Assembly (NCBI RefSeq): GCF_002217925.1
Contig: NZ_BCMF01000003.1
Span: forward strand, 62,001-126,000
DNA: 64,000 nt
Direction of reading: 5' to 3'
Source of the DNA: Secundilactobacillus mixtipabuli
Lineage (GTDB): Bacteria > Bacillota > Bacilli > Lactobacillales > Lactobacillaceae
Part shown: positions 44,875 through 53,939 of the stretch, in pieces
Numbering within the stretch: position 1 is the stretch's first letter
Layout: every line of letters begins with the position of its first letter
The notes under the pieces: generated by a model
Seen by the model: the letters and a program-made list of their open reading frames with translations, nothing else
The model's database searches: none
Told to the model about the DNA's origin: nothing
Position numbers and translations under genes: made by a program

Positions 44875-45714
44875 TTAATCGAACTCCTCGTACTCATTCG
44901 GGTCTTGGCTTTCGGTTCTGCCATCTGGTTTATCCAAGAAATTGATGGCCTGAATTTCAGTATCCGTTAGCTTAAAATCGAAAATATCCAGGTTTTGCCG
45001 TTGATGAATCAGACTGCTGGACTTAGGAATGGGGACGACACCCCGTTGCGTGTGCCAGCGTAAAATAATTTGTCCCGTATTCTTATCGTACTTTTTGGCC
45101 AACTTTTGAATAATCGGTTCCTTTAGCGAGTTGCTGCCACGGCCCAGCGGACTCCATGCTTCGGTGGCGATTCCCCGTTCTTTATCAGCCTGTAAGTTCG
45201 CTTCGTTGATCCAGTACGGATGAATCTCAATTTGGTTCACAGCAGGAGTAACACCGGTTTCGTTGATCAAACGATCCAAGTGTTCAGGCATGAAGTTGGA
45301 CACGCCAATCGTATGAATTAAACCAAGCTTTTGCGCGGTAATCATAGCCCGCCAAGCCTCCACGTAGTGATCACGCTTAGGCAATGGCCAGTGAATTAAG
45401 AACATGTCGAAGTAGTCTAATCCCATCCGGGCCAATGATTCGGTAATGGCGTTCAGCGCGTCATCATACCGGTGATACTTGCCAGGTAATTTAGAAGTCA
45501 CAAAGAATTGGCTGCGAGGGATACCACTTTGGCGAATGGCTTTACCCACGATCCCTTCATTGTCATAATTCGTGGCACTGTCCAGTGACCGGTAACCATC
45601 GTGAATGGCCGACAGGATTTGGTCGAAACCTTGGGCACCGCGAATTTGATACGTTCCTAGTCCCAACATTGGCAGCTGGTGACCATCATTTAGTAAGACG
45701 TTTGGAATTGTCAT
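44875..45714 (-). CDS. Aldo/keto reductase
   Basis: 279 residues from ATG 45714 (AAGGAGG site). TIM-barrel NADPH reductase of the AKR5 type (2,5-diketo-gluconate or methylglyoxal reductases). The tetrad is visible: Asp in LDSATNYDNEG, Tyr in the same segment, Lys in FVTSKLPG and His in FLIHWPLP. C-terminal cofactor motif VVPIPKSSS. Reduces small aldehydes; physiological substrate unknown. Confidence 0.92.
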   Translation of the reverse strand: MTIPNVLLNDGHQLPMLGLGTYQIRGAQGFDQILSAIHDGYRSLDSATNYDNEGIVGKAIRQSGIPRSQFFVTSKLPGKYHRYDDALNAITESLARMGLDYFDMFLIHWPLPKRDHYVEAWRAMITAQKLGLIHTIGVSNFMPEHLDRLINETGVTPAVNQIEIHPYWINEANLQADKERGIATEAWSPLGRGSNSLKEPIIQKLAKKYDKNTGQIILRWHTQRGVVPIPKSSSLIHQRQNLDIFDFKLTDTEIQAINFLDKPDGRTESQDPNEYEEFD

Positions 45715-45798
45715 TAACTGATCCTCCTTCATGATATTGCCTTTATTATAAGGGTTAGAGTTTGCTCTAAGTCAAACATTAACCGTTATATTTTATAT

Positions 45799-45841
45799 TG
45801 ACCCGCTAGTCATTGACTTACTGGTCAATAGGGGATATACT
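45799..45841 (+). promoter_or_regulatory. ABC-exporter promoter with tandem TetR-type operator
   Basis: TTGACT (45813-45818) and TATACT (45836-45841) are 17 bases apart. Two adjacent imperfect palindromes, TGACCCGCTAGTCA (45799-45812) and TGACTTACTGGTCA (45815-45828), cover and precede the -35. They suit the TetR-family protein encoded by the third gene of the operon. Confidence 0.7.
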
Positions 45842-45897
45842 CTGTGTGAAATTAAAAGCAGCCCATATTGAGAGTCACTGATAAGGAGGGGACAACG

Positions 45898-46818
45898 ATG
45901 ACACAAACAGTCGTAAGCATCAATCATTTACAGAAATCGTTTGGTAAGTTTCAGGCATTAAAGGACATCACTTTTGATGTGAACGCCGGGGAGGTATTTG
46001 GCTTCATTGGGCCAAACGGGGCTGGTAAATCTACCACGATTCGGGTATTACTGGGGATTCTAAAAGCCAGCGGCGGGCAAGCCACCGTGTTTAACGAAGA
46101 CGTGTGGCAGCAGGCCGTTTCCATCCATAATCGGATCGCCTATGTGCCAGGTGACGTTTATCTGTGGCCTAACTTAACCGGTGGTGAGATGATTGATTTT
46201 CTGCTCAAACTGAATCATCAAAAGCACACGGCTAAAACCGATGAGCTGATCAAAGAATTTGAGCTGGATATTAAGAAAAAATCACGGGCGTATTCGAAGG
46301 GGAATCGCCAAAAGGTGGCGTTGATTGCGGCACTATCTACGGAGGCTGATCTATACATCTTTGATGAACCGACTAGCGGGTTGGATCCCCTCATGGAAGA
46401 AGTCTTTCAAAAGCACGTGTTAGCTTTAAAACATTTAGGCAAGAGTGTCTTACTCTCAAGTCACATTCTGTCCGAAGTGGAACGGATGTGTGATCGAATC
46501 GGCATTATTCGAGCCGGTGAAATTGTTGAAACTGGGACGCTGGATCAGATGCGGCAGCTAACACGAACGCAGGTGATCGTTCAAACCAAACAGCCGCTAT
46601 CAGGTGTTGAATCATTACCAGGGATTCACGGCTTCAAGCGCGATGAACAGCTGGAAAACAAAGCGGTGTTTGCTGTCGATACGGCCCAAATCGGTGCGGT
46701 GATGGCTGAACTGGCTAAGTGCGAAATCGTGGCCTTACAAACCACGCCGCCAACCTTGGAAGATCTCTTTATCCGTTACTACAATACAGAGGGGGCGCAG
46801 GGTGATGACACAAAGTAA
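45898..46818 (+). CDS. ABC transporter ATP-binding protein
   Basis: 306 residues from ATG 45898 (AAGGAGGGG). Walker A GPNGAGKST, signature YSKGNRQKVAL (a variant of LSGGQ), Walker B LYIFDEPTSGLDPLM, and the SSHILSEVERMCDRIGI switch region. A C-terminal domain typical of drug/ABC-2 exporters follows. It overlaps the permease gene by about 14 bases. Likely exports a toxic compound or an antibiotic. Confidence 0.92.
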   Translation: MTQTVVSINHLQKSFGKFQALKDITFDVNAGEVFGFIGPNGAGKSTTIRVLLGILKASGGQATVFNEDVWQQAVSIHNRIAYVPGDVYLWPNLTGGEMIDFLLKLNHQKHTAKTDELIKEFELDIKKKSRAYSKGNRQKVALIAALSTEADLYIFDEPTSGLDPLMEEVFQKHVLALKHLGKSVLLSSHILSEVERMCDRIGIIRAGEIVETGTLDQMRQLTRTQVIVQTKQPLSGVESLPGIHGFKRDEQLENKAVFAVDTAQIGAVMAELAKCEIVALQTTPPTLEDLFIRYYNTEGAQGDDTK

Positions 46819-48424
46819 TCAAACTGCTCAAACTGGTTATCTGACACGGATGTATCTGCGTCACGACCAGTTTGCGATTATCATTTGGCTGCTGGGTATT
46901 GTGAGCATGGTGGGCTCCGGGGCCAGTAAGATTATTGGCCTGAGCGGCAGTGACAAGCAGGTCGCTTCGCTGGTAACGACCCTTGATACACCATCAATGG
47001 CTGCCCTGTTCGGACCCTTCACCGCGGTGAAGCCTTATACGACGGCGGCTATCTTTGCGGCCACCATGATGGTGTTCACCGGGTTACTCATGGCCATCAT
47101 GAACATTTTCTTTGCGGTTCGTAACACGCGGACGCAAGAGGATAACGGTGTGTTGGAAATGGTCAGAGCTCACAGTGTCGGCCGTCAAAGTCCTCTGCTA
47201 GCCACCATTTATGAACTGCTGCTGATCAATTTATTTGCCGGCATTCTTTCCGCTGTGACGCTGCAAGCCATCAATATGACTGGCGCGGATGCCACTGGTG
47301 ACTGGCTGTTTGGCATGGGCCTCGCTGCGGTGGGGATCATGTTTGGGGCCTTTACCCTGTTTTTAGCTCAGCTGGCTAGTAACGCGCGCGGCGCCACGAC
47401 TATGAGTTATGGTTTGTTGGGCCTGCTATATATATTGCGGGCGTTGACGGATGTTCAAAACGTGAAGTACACGTGGTGGACCATTTTTGGCTGGGTAGAA
47501 AAGGTGGATCCTTATGGTAAAAACCGTGTATCCTCAATTTTATATATGGTGGGTTTAGCGGTGATCGTGCTCGGACTGACGTTGGTAATCAGCGCTGAAC
47601 GTGATCTTGGCGCTGGTCTGTTACCAGATCGGCCGGGACGGGCACACGCGAGCGCGATGCTTGCTGGGCCAACCACGTTAGTCTTTCGGCTAGAACGAAC
47701 CAGTATGCTTGCTTGGTTCGTAGGCTTGGCAGTGTATGGGGCTAGTATGGGAACGTTATTTGATACTGTTGGTGACATGATGAAAAATAGTCCAATGGTT
47801 GCTAAAATTATTGGTCCCGCGGCGGCTGCTTCAGCGGGCCGCACCGCTACCTTGCAGTTTGCTGCCATGATGAGCGTGGTCATGGCAATTGGTGCCAGCG
47901 TTCCCGCCATTGCCACCATGTTGCGGCTCAACAGTGATGAACGGAAGGGCTGGCTGGAATCAGTCCATGCGCGCAGTGTCTCCCGGTGGCACTTATTCAG
48001 TGCGTACACCTTAGTCAGCACGGTTGCTGGCCTGCTCACCTTATTCGCTGGTACGTTTGGCATGGCGCTGGGGAGTCAGGAAGCCAAACAGGCCTTTGAT
48101 ATTGGTCGGCTCATGCGGTCATTTTGGGCTTTTGCCCCCGCCGTGTTGGTTGTTGTCGGTGTGGTTGCTGTCGTGCTTGGTCTACTGCCACGTTATCAGC
48201 AAATTGCTTGGATCATTCCCATCTACGCTTTGCTCTCGATTTACCTTGGCGGGTTACTCGATTTTCCAGAGTGGACTAAAAAATTGACCCCGTTTGGCTG
48301 GATCAATAAAGTACCGTTAAAAACCGTTCAATGGAATCAAGCCGGTTGGTTAGTGCTCCTGAGTATTGTGTTAATATTAGTGGGTTATGCTTTATACAAG
48401 CGACGTGATTTGGTTGAAAATTAA
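46805..48424 (+). CDS. ABC exporter permease, 12 helices
   Basis: 539 residues, twelve predicted helices in two repeats (LARTSMLAWFVG in the second half mirrors LRHDQFAIIIWLLG in the first), as in tetronasin/polyketide-type ABC exporters. ATG 46805, or GTG 46802, after GGGGGCGCAGG inside the ATPase gene end. Partner of the preceding ATPase. Confidence 0.88.
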   Translation: MTQSNQTAQTGYLTRMYLRHDQFAIIIWLLGIVSMVGSGASKIIGLSGSDKQVASLVTTLDTPSMAALFGPFTAVKPYTTAAIFAATMMVFTGLLMAIMNIFFAVRNTRTQEDNGVLEMVRAHSVGRQSPLLATIYELLLINLFAGILSAVTLQAINMTGADATGDWLFGMGLAAVGIMFGAFTLFLAQLASNARGATTMSYGLLGLLYILRALTDVQNVKYTWWTIFGWVEKVDPYGKNRVSSILYMVGLAVIVLGLTLVISAERDLGAGLLPDRPGRAHASAMLAGPTTLVFRLERTSMLAWFVGLAVYGASMGTLFDTVGDMMKNSPMVAKIIGPAAAASAGRTATLQFAAMMSVVMAIGASVPAIATMLRLNSDERKGWLESVHARSVSRWHLFSAYTLVSTVAGLLTLFAGTFGMALGSQEAKQAFDIGRLMRSFWAFAPAVLVVVGVVAVVLGLLPRYQQIAWIIPIYALLSIYLGGLLDFPEWTKKLTPFGWINKVPLKTVQWNQAGWLVLLSIVLILVGYALYKRRDLVEN

Positions 48425-48440
48425 AGGGAGGGAGACTTAT

Positions 48441-49094
48441 ATGCTTGAATTAAATCCCGACATCCCAAAGGATCCGGAAAAAGTAGCGCGGATCATGGCC
48501 AGTGCGGTTAAAATTTTTGCTCAGCACGGTTATTTACAGGCGAAAACCGCCGAAATTGCGAAGAATGCTGAGGTGTCAAAAGGGATCGTTTTCCGCTATT
48601 TTGGCGACAAAGGCCACCTCTATTTAGCGACTGTCGCTTACGTCATCGACCTGCTGACTAAACGCGCCGATTTTAGTGTTTGGACGGAAGCTAGGGATCT
48701 AGGTGATATGATCGAACGGGCAGTTCGGTATAAGATTCAGTTGCAGCTGGAATATCCGGACGAGTTTCGCTTGTCCGTGCAGTCATTTGGTGAAATGAAC
48801 GTGTTGCCGGAGGAAATCCGGCCAGCAATCGGTGAACTTTGGCAAAAACAAACAACGACTTCGATCGCCACACTAGAGAAGCCAGTATTGGCGCGGATGA
48901 AATTACGGCCAGGCGTGGACAAAGCAGTTTTGGAGAAGCTATTGACGGCGATCGGCAACGCGGTGTTTGCGGATGCCCAAGTCTTTATGAAAGCTCATCC
49001 GGACGCCAAGATAGAAGATTTTGAGCCGATTATCAGTCAGATACAAGCGGAGTATGATATTTTGGAACATGGTTTTGAAGCTGAGAGTGTGTGA
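48441..49094 (+). CDS. TetR-family regulator of the ABC exporter
   Basis: 217 residues from ATG 48441 (AAGGGAGGGAG site). N-terminal HTH (IMASAVKIFAQHGYLQAKTAEIAKNAEVSKGIVFRYFGDKGHLY); C-terminal ligand-binding part variable. It is the third gene of the exporter operon and probably binds the tandem palindromes at 45799-45828, so the exporter is induced by its substrate. The last codons coincide with the opening AGAGTGTGTGA of a hairpin repeat. Confidence 0.9.
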   Translation: MLELNPDIPKDPEKVARIMASAVKIFAQHGYLQAKTAEIAKNAEVSKGIVFRYFGDKGHLYLATVAYVIDLLTKRADFSVWTEARDLGDMIERAVRYKIQLQLEYPDEFRLSVQSFGEMNVLPEEIRPAIGELWQKQTTTSIATLEKPVLARMKLRPGVDKAVLEKLLTAIGNAVFADAQVFMKAHPDAKIEDFEPIISQIQAEYDILEHGFEAESV

Positions 49095-49216
49095 CAGAAC
49101 TCGGTAGATTACAGAATTTAACGCAAAAAAGACTAATTCCGGCGAACTTTGTCGGAATTAGTCTTTTTTGCGTTAAATGGCCGGAATCTGAGTTCTGGCG
49201 CATGATTGGGCTATAT
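49083..49216 (+). repeat. Long hairpin repeat, family A
   Basis: Opens AGAGTGTGTGACAGAACTCGG inside the end of the TetR gene, has GTAGATTACAGAATTTAACG, a stem AAAAAAGACTAATTCCG / CGGAATTAGTCTTTTTT, CGTTAAATGGCCGGAATCT, and closes CTGAGTTCTGGCGCATGATT then GGGCTAT. The outer helix CAGAACTC/GAGTTCTG again differs but pairs. Confidence 0.88.
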
Positions 49217-49310
49217 TGAAGTGTCGGACCAAAGGCTAATCTTAACGAATTTTGTTAATAGATGGATTGAAATACTGACCAATATAGCCTTGTGGCACAG
49301 CTTCTTTATT

Positions 49311-49973
49311 TTATACTGCTGTTTTCGCTTTAAAGTTATGCGTGAGGTGCGGCCAAATATAGCGGTCGGCTGCAGCAATGATGACGCCGTTGAACAGGAT
49401 GGAGAAGAGGGTCGCCAAATTAATGGAGTCAACTCTGCCCGTTGGGAAATAAGCGATGGCACAAACAATCAGCGGTGGCAGGAAGTCCAGCAGTTGTGAC
49501 GCCGTGGCGTTCCCTTTCAGATACATGAACCGCAAGATGTTAGTGGTGTCATCGTTAGGGTGCATCACGATGTTAGCCCGCTGGTAGAGTGAGATGCCCA
49601 CGCAAAACAGGCTGATACCCGTACAGCTGAGGACTAGGCGCCACATGATGGGCGCGGTGTTCACACCGATGGAATCAAACCAGCGCACGAAGTACTGTAC
49701 GAACGTCCCAAAGAACATGACGAACAAGACTTCACCGAAGAACCGCTTGGCATCCCAATGGTGAATCAGAACTTGGTTGGTCGTCGCGTTGATCACACCA
49801 ATGCAAAATAGCAGAACCCCTAGACCAATACCGGTCCAGTTATGTAAGTTAACCGCGGAAGCTGACCAAACGCCGCTTCCCATATTGCCGGCAATGGATA
49901 GCGCATTGCCAAAAGCATTTAAAATTAGACCGGCAATCAAGCCGATCCACCGTTCCTTCAAAGTATTCTTCAC
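49311..49973 (-). CDS. YczE/YyaS-like membrane protein
   Basis: 220 residues, five to six helices, start GTG 49973 (GAGGCGGAG site). The early segment GLILNAFGNALSIAGNMGSGVWSA resembles the YczE/YitT-type family of uncharacterised membrane proteins. Function unknown; monocistronic. Confidence 0.75.
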   Translation of the reverse strand: MKNTLKERWIGLIAGLILNAFGNALSIAGNMGSGVWSASAVNLHNWTGIGLGVLLFCIGVINATTNQVLIHHWDAKRFFGEVLFVMFFGTFVQYFVRWFDSIGVNTAPIMWRLVLSCTGISLFCVGISLYQRANIVMHPNDDTTNILRFMYLKGNATASQLLDFLPPLIVCAIAYFPTGRVDSINLATLFSILFNGVIIAAADRYIWPHLTHNFKAKTAV

Positions 49974-50297
49974 TTTCTCCGCCTCACTTCTTGATTAGTT
50001 TAGCATGATTTAGCAAAGAATGTAATGGGGGCGATTTAATTAGGAAGGCTGATCCAGCAGACTTCTTGGTAGAATCGAACTAATGACTTGTGAAAATTAA
50101 TTGGTTGTTAAGGATCGGGCTGCGAGTTATAGAATCAATTTATGAATCACTTGTTTTAAAATGGTGAAAAGTGAGTACCAAATGATAATTTTATTAGCAT
50201 ATTTTTTGATTGACTATAAACGCCTAGTTGTCGGTGTTTGCAAGCAAGAATAATTAACGGAAAATGAGAATAACGGTTAAAAAATACTCATTTAATC

Positions 50298-50326
50298 TTG
50301 ACAGCCGTTATTTTGAGTTTCATACT
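50298..50326 (+). promoter_or_regulatory. Promoter of the Met T-box operon
   Basis: TTGACA (50298-50303) and CATACT (50321-50326) with 17-base spacing, just before the T-box leader. Confidence 0.75.
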
Positions 50327-50329
50327 AGG

Positions 50330-50645
50330 CACCAGTTATTAATACGAAGCAAGCGACAAGATGAGTAAGTCTTGCGTGGCCTTAAGAGAGTTATCGGTTG
50401 GTGAAAGATAACGGCGGCGCAGTGCTGAATATGGTCTTGATAATCGCTCTACTGCTGAGCCAGTTGGCTAGGTGGTGGCGGGAACTCCCGTTATAGAGTT
50501 AGGGTATGCACTGATAGCAGTAAGTACTGAACCGCCGTTAGTTAGTACCCGATGAGGAATATTTCCGCGAGGGGTATTCGAACTAAGGTGGCAGCACGAT
50601 TAAATCGTCCTTTTATTTAGAGATAAATAGGGGGCGGTTTTTTTT
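50330..50645 (+). ncRNA. T-box leader, methionine-specific
   Basis: Long stem I region, T-box sequence CTAAGGTGGCAGCACG (about 50583-50598), then a terminator (ATCGTCC.. / ..GGGCGGT with T8). The presumed specifier loop GCTGAATATGG offers ATG. Downstream metNIQ and luxS are methionine genes, in agreement. Confidence 0.9.
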
Positions 50646-50650
50646 ATACC

Positions 50651-50771
50651 TAGGTGCGGAAGCAGGCGGTTAGAGACTGAAGTGTAACGAAGTCTGGGCA
50701 GAAATCCCGAACTTGGATTTGGGACCGGAATTCGTTACACGCAAGTCTCTGCCTGCTGGAGCCCGATTAAA
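50651..50771 (+). repeat. Long hairpin repeat, family B
   Basis: Between the T-box terminator and metN. Opens GTGCGGAAGCAGGC, has GTGTAACGAA / TTCGTTACAC around AAATCCCGAACTTGGATTT and closes GCCTGCTGGAGCCCGATT. Its place inside the leader means it is transcribed before metN. Confidence 0.8.
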
Positions 50772-50796
50772 GAAGTAGCGAAGGAGCGACAGACAT

Positions 50797-51873
50797 ATGA
50801 GCGAAACAGTGACAAACGCAATTGAACTAAATAATATTTCAGTGAACTTTCAAAACCATGATCAAGAGATTGACGCCGTAAAGAACGTCGACCTGCAGAT
50901 CAAACGCGGTGACATTTACGGTATTATCGGCTACTCCGGTGCCGGTAAGAGTACCTTGGTGCGGGTGATCAACCTGTTGCAGCAACCGACTCAGGGTTCA
51001 GTCATCGTCAACAACCAGGAGATCCTCAAGTTAAAGCCGGTTGAATTACGGCAAGCGCGTAAAAAGGTCAGCATGATCTTCCAGCATTTTAACCTGATGA
51101 AATCCCGCACGGTTCAGGGTAACGTGGAATATCCGCTGCTAGGAACCAAGATCAGTAAGGCTGACCGGCAGGCGAAAGCTGAGAAATTGCTGAGACTGGT
51201 TGGCCTCAGCGAATACGCGGGAACTTATCCCAGCCAGCTATCCGGTGGTCAAAAGCAGCGGGTGGCCATTGCTAGGGCATTAGCTAGTGACCCGGAAATC
51301 CTTATTTCAGATGAAGCGACCAGCGCCTTGGATCCGAAAACCACGAAATCAATTTTGGAGCTGCTCAAACAGCTGAATCGGGATTTAGACCTTACCATCG
51401 TACTGATCACCCACGAAATGCAGGTCATCAAAAGTATCTGTCATAACGTAGCGGTCATGGATGCCGGTGAAATTATTGAACGCGGGCCCGTGGCGAAAGT
51501 CTTCACGGAGCCGCAGCAAAAATTGACCACCGACTTCGTGGAAACCTCGACTAACGTGAAGGAAGCCATTGAACGCATTACCAGCACGATTAAGATCAGC
51601 GAGTTTAAGGACAATCAAGAGCTGATGTACTTCAACTTTATCGGTAATTCAACTAAGCAAGGAGTTGTATCAGAGTTCTCACAGAAGTATGGCATCGACG
51701 TGAACATCCTGTTCGCCAATATCGATCAGATCGATGGTGAAAACGTCGGCTATATGATTGCCGTCATTACAGGTGATTTAGCCGTTTTCAACGCCGCAAT
51801 TCAAAGATTAAGCAGTGAAGGCGTTAAAACTAGAATCTTGACGAATGATGTTTTGGAAGGGGGTGCGGCTTAA
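50797..51873 (+). CDS. metN: Methionine ABC transporter ATP-binding protein
   Basis: 358 residues. Walker A GYSGAGKST, signature LSGGQKQR, Walker B ILISDEATSALDP, and the C-terminal NIL (ACT-like) domain from about residue 265 that lets internal methionine inhibit transport. It heads metN-metI-metQ-luxS, induced by the Met T-box. Its stop overlaps the metI start by one base. Confidence 0.95.
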   Translation: MSETVTNAIELNNISVNFQNHDQEIDAVKNVDLQIKRGDIYGIIGYSGAGKSTLVRVINLLQQPTQGSVIVNNQEILKLKPVELRQARKKVSMIFQHFNLMKSRTVQGNVEYPLLGTKISKADRQAKAEKLLRLVGLSEYAGTYPSQLSGGQKQRVAIARALASDPEILISDEATSALDPKTTKSILELLKQLNRDLDLTIVLITHEMQVIKSICHNVAVMDAGEIIERGPVAKVFTEPQQKLTTDFVETSTNVKEAIERITSTIKISEFKDNQELMYFNFIGNSTKQGVVSEFSQKYGIDVNILFANIDQIDGENVGYMIAVITGDLAVFNAAIQRLSSEGVKTRILTNDVLEGGAA

Positions 51874-52544
51874 TGACAGCGATCATACCAAACGTCATCG
51901 CGATGAAGGGTGAGTTTATTCAAGCCACTTGGGAGACCATCTACATGACGTTGATGTCAGCCATTGTTTCAGCGGTGCTGGGGCTGCTGGTGGGGGTGTT
52001 GCTGGTGGTGACTCAGCCAGGCGGCATTCTGGAAGATAAGCTGACCTATTCAGTAGTTGATAAATTAGTGAACCTGCTGCGATCCATCCCGTTTATCATT
52101 TTGCTGGCGGTGATTTCACCACTGACGAAGTTCTTGATCGGGACAACGGTTGGGACGACGGCTTCACTAGTACCATTGATTTTCGGCATCTTCCCGTTCT
52201 ACGCTAGGCAAATTCAAAACGCTTTGCTGGACGTGGATCACGGGGTCATTGAAGCAGCCGAATCGATGGGCTCCAGCCCCTTGGAAATTATTTTTCGAAT
52301 CTACCTTCGCGAAGGGCTGGCCGATATTCTCCGGGTCTCCATCGTGACGGTTATCAGTCTGATCGGGCTAACCACAATGGCTGGTGCTATTGGTTCAGGT
52401 GGTCTCGGGGATGTGGCCATTAACATTGGCTACGCCCGTTTCGAAAATGATATTACGTTTACAGCCATGATTATTATTTTAGTGTTAGTGTTTGCAGTCC
52501 AGCTGTTTGGGGACTGGGTCGTCAGAAGAGTTGAACATCAGTAA
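51873..52544 (+). CDS. metI: Methionine ABC transporter permease
   Basis: 223 residues, five helices, with the EAA loop EAAESMGSSPLEIIFRIYLREGLADI that contacts MetN. Start ATG 51873 overlaps the metN stop (TAATG) after a GGAAGGGGG site. Confidence 0.94.
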   Translation: MTAIIPNVIAMKGEFIQATWETIYMTLMSAIVSAVLGLLVGVLLVVTQPGGILEDKLTYSVVDKLVNLLRSIPFIILLAVISPLTKFLIGTTVGTTASLVPLIFGIFPFYARQIQNALLDVDHGVIEAAESMGSSPLEIIFRIYLREGLADILRVSIVTVISLIGLTTMAGAIGSGGLGDVAINIGYARFENDITFTAMIIILVLVFAVQLFGDWVVRRVEHQ

Positions 52545-52556
52545 GGAGTGTTGTAT

Positions 52557-53417
52557 ATGAAGAAAAGCGCTTATTGGTTAATTGGTATCGTGGTCGTGGT
52601 GGTTCTAGCCGGATTTGGGATTCACAGTATTTCCAGCTCGCAGGCTTCTAACAAGAGTCATTCGAGTTCAATCTTGATTGGCTCCGAAGGCTCTGATATT
52701 GATATCTGGCAACACATTGCCAAGACGGATGACGCTAAGAAATTAGGGTTGAAGATCAAGGTAAAAAATATCGCGGATGGGGTTCAGCTGAACAAGGCAA
52801 CCGCGGATGGTGACGTCGACGTGAACGCCTTTCAATCCTGGTCATACTATTTGACCTATAACCAGCAGAATAAGGCCAACAAGTTAACGGCGTTAGGGAC
52901 CACCTACTTGGAACCGATGGGGATCTATTCTAAGAAGTACAAGAACGTTAAGGATATCCCAGCTGGTGCGACAATTGCGATTGCCAATAATCCGTCACAA
53001 GCTGCTCGTGGTTTGATTCTTTTACAAAAGGCCGGTTTGATCACGCTGGATAAGAACTTTGGTTACGTTGGGACGCTCAAGGATATCAAGAGTAATCCGA
53101 AGCACTTTAAGTTCAGACAGATCGATGATACGACTGGTCCACGAATCATTAACGATGTGGACGCCGTGCTCATTTCCAACACGGTGGCACTGGAAGGCCA
53201 TCTGCACGTGCTGACGGATTCCATTTACCACGAAAAAGTGGATCAATCCACCAAGGACAACATCAACATTCTGGCTACTTCTGAGAAGAACAAGGATAAC
53301 GCCAACTACAAGAAGCTGGTTAAGCTCTATCACCAGAAGGATATTCAGAAGTACATCAAGGATAAGTATTATGGCACCAAGATAGAAGTTAACAAGCCAC
53401 TCAGTTATTTGAAATAA
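52557..53417 (+). CDS. metQ: Methionine-binding protein MetQ, without a lipobox
   Basis: 286 residues from ATG 52557 (TAAGGAG). NlpA/MetQ fold with the typical GSEGSDIDIW start, DVDVNAFQSWSYY and IAIANNPSQAARGLILLQKAGLI blocks. The N-terminal segment (YWLIGIVVVVVLAGFGIHSI) is a plain hydrophobic helix. The protein contains no cysteine, so it cannot be a lipoprotein as most Gram-positive MetQ are, and would be held by an uncleaved membrane anchor. Confidence 0.92.
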   Translation: MKKSAYWLIGIVVVVVLAGFGIHSISSSQASNKSHSSSILIGSEGSDIDIWQHIAKTDDAKKLGLKIKVKNIADGVQLNKATADGDVDVNAFQSWSYYLTYNQQNKANKLTALGTTYLEPMGIYSKKYKNVKDIPAGATIAIANNPSQAARGLILLQKAGLITLDKNFGYVGTLKDIKSNPKHFKFRQIDDTTGPRIINDVDAVLISNTVALEGHLHVLTDSIYHEKVDQSTKDNINILATSEKNKDNANYKKLVKLYHQKDIQKYIKDKYYGTKIEVNKPLSYLK

Positions 53418-53444
53418 CAGACAATACAAAGGAGATCATTGATT

Positions 53445-53918
53445 ATGGCTAAAGTTGAAAGTTTTACATTGGATCACACAAAGGTTAAAGCACCCTACGT
53501 TCGGTTGATTACTGAGGAACACGGGGCAAAGGGCGACACCATCAGCAACTATGATTTACGGCTCGTTCAGCCTAACGAAAATGCCATTCCAACTGCCGGG
53601 CTGCATACCATTGAACATCTATTGGCTGGCCTGTTGCGTGACCGGTTGGACGGTGTGATCGACTGTTCACCATTTGGCTGCCGGACGGGATTTCATTTGA
53701 TCACATGGGGCACGCATTCCACCACGGAAGTTGCCAAGGCCTTGAAAGGGTCGTTGGACGAAATCGCAAATAAGATTGAATGGAAGGACGTACAGGGGAC
53801 CGACATTTATAGTTGCGGTAACTACCGTGACCACTCGCTGTTCTCAGCAAAGCAATGGTCTCACGATATTCTGGAAAAAGGAATTAGCGACGATCCTTTC
53901 GAACGGCACGTCATTTAG
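53445..53918 (+). CDS. luxS: S-ribosylhomocysteine lyase
   Basis: 157 residues from ATG 53445 (AAAGGAG). The zinc site is present: HTIEH and Cys in SCGNYRDHS; the GCRTGFHLI block holds the catalytic Cys. It splits S-ribosylhomocysteine to homocysteine and the AI-2 precursor. As last gene of the Met T-box operon it ties methionine recycling and AI-2 output to methionine supply. Confidence 0.96.
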   Translation: MAKVESFTLDHTKVKAPYVRLITEEHGAKGDTISNYDLRLVQPNENAIPTAGLHTIEHLLAGLLRDRLDGVIDCSPFGCRTGFHLITWGTHSTTEVAKALKGSLDEIANKIEWKDVQGTDIYSCGNYRDHSLFSAKQWSHDILEKGISDDPFERHVI

Positions 53919-53939
53919 GTTAGCAAGGGGGTTGTTAGC

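Noticed and set aside
47512-48063. 183-residue frame opposite the ABC permease
   Set aside because: Shadow of the permease gene on the other strand; no SD and biased composition.
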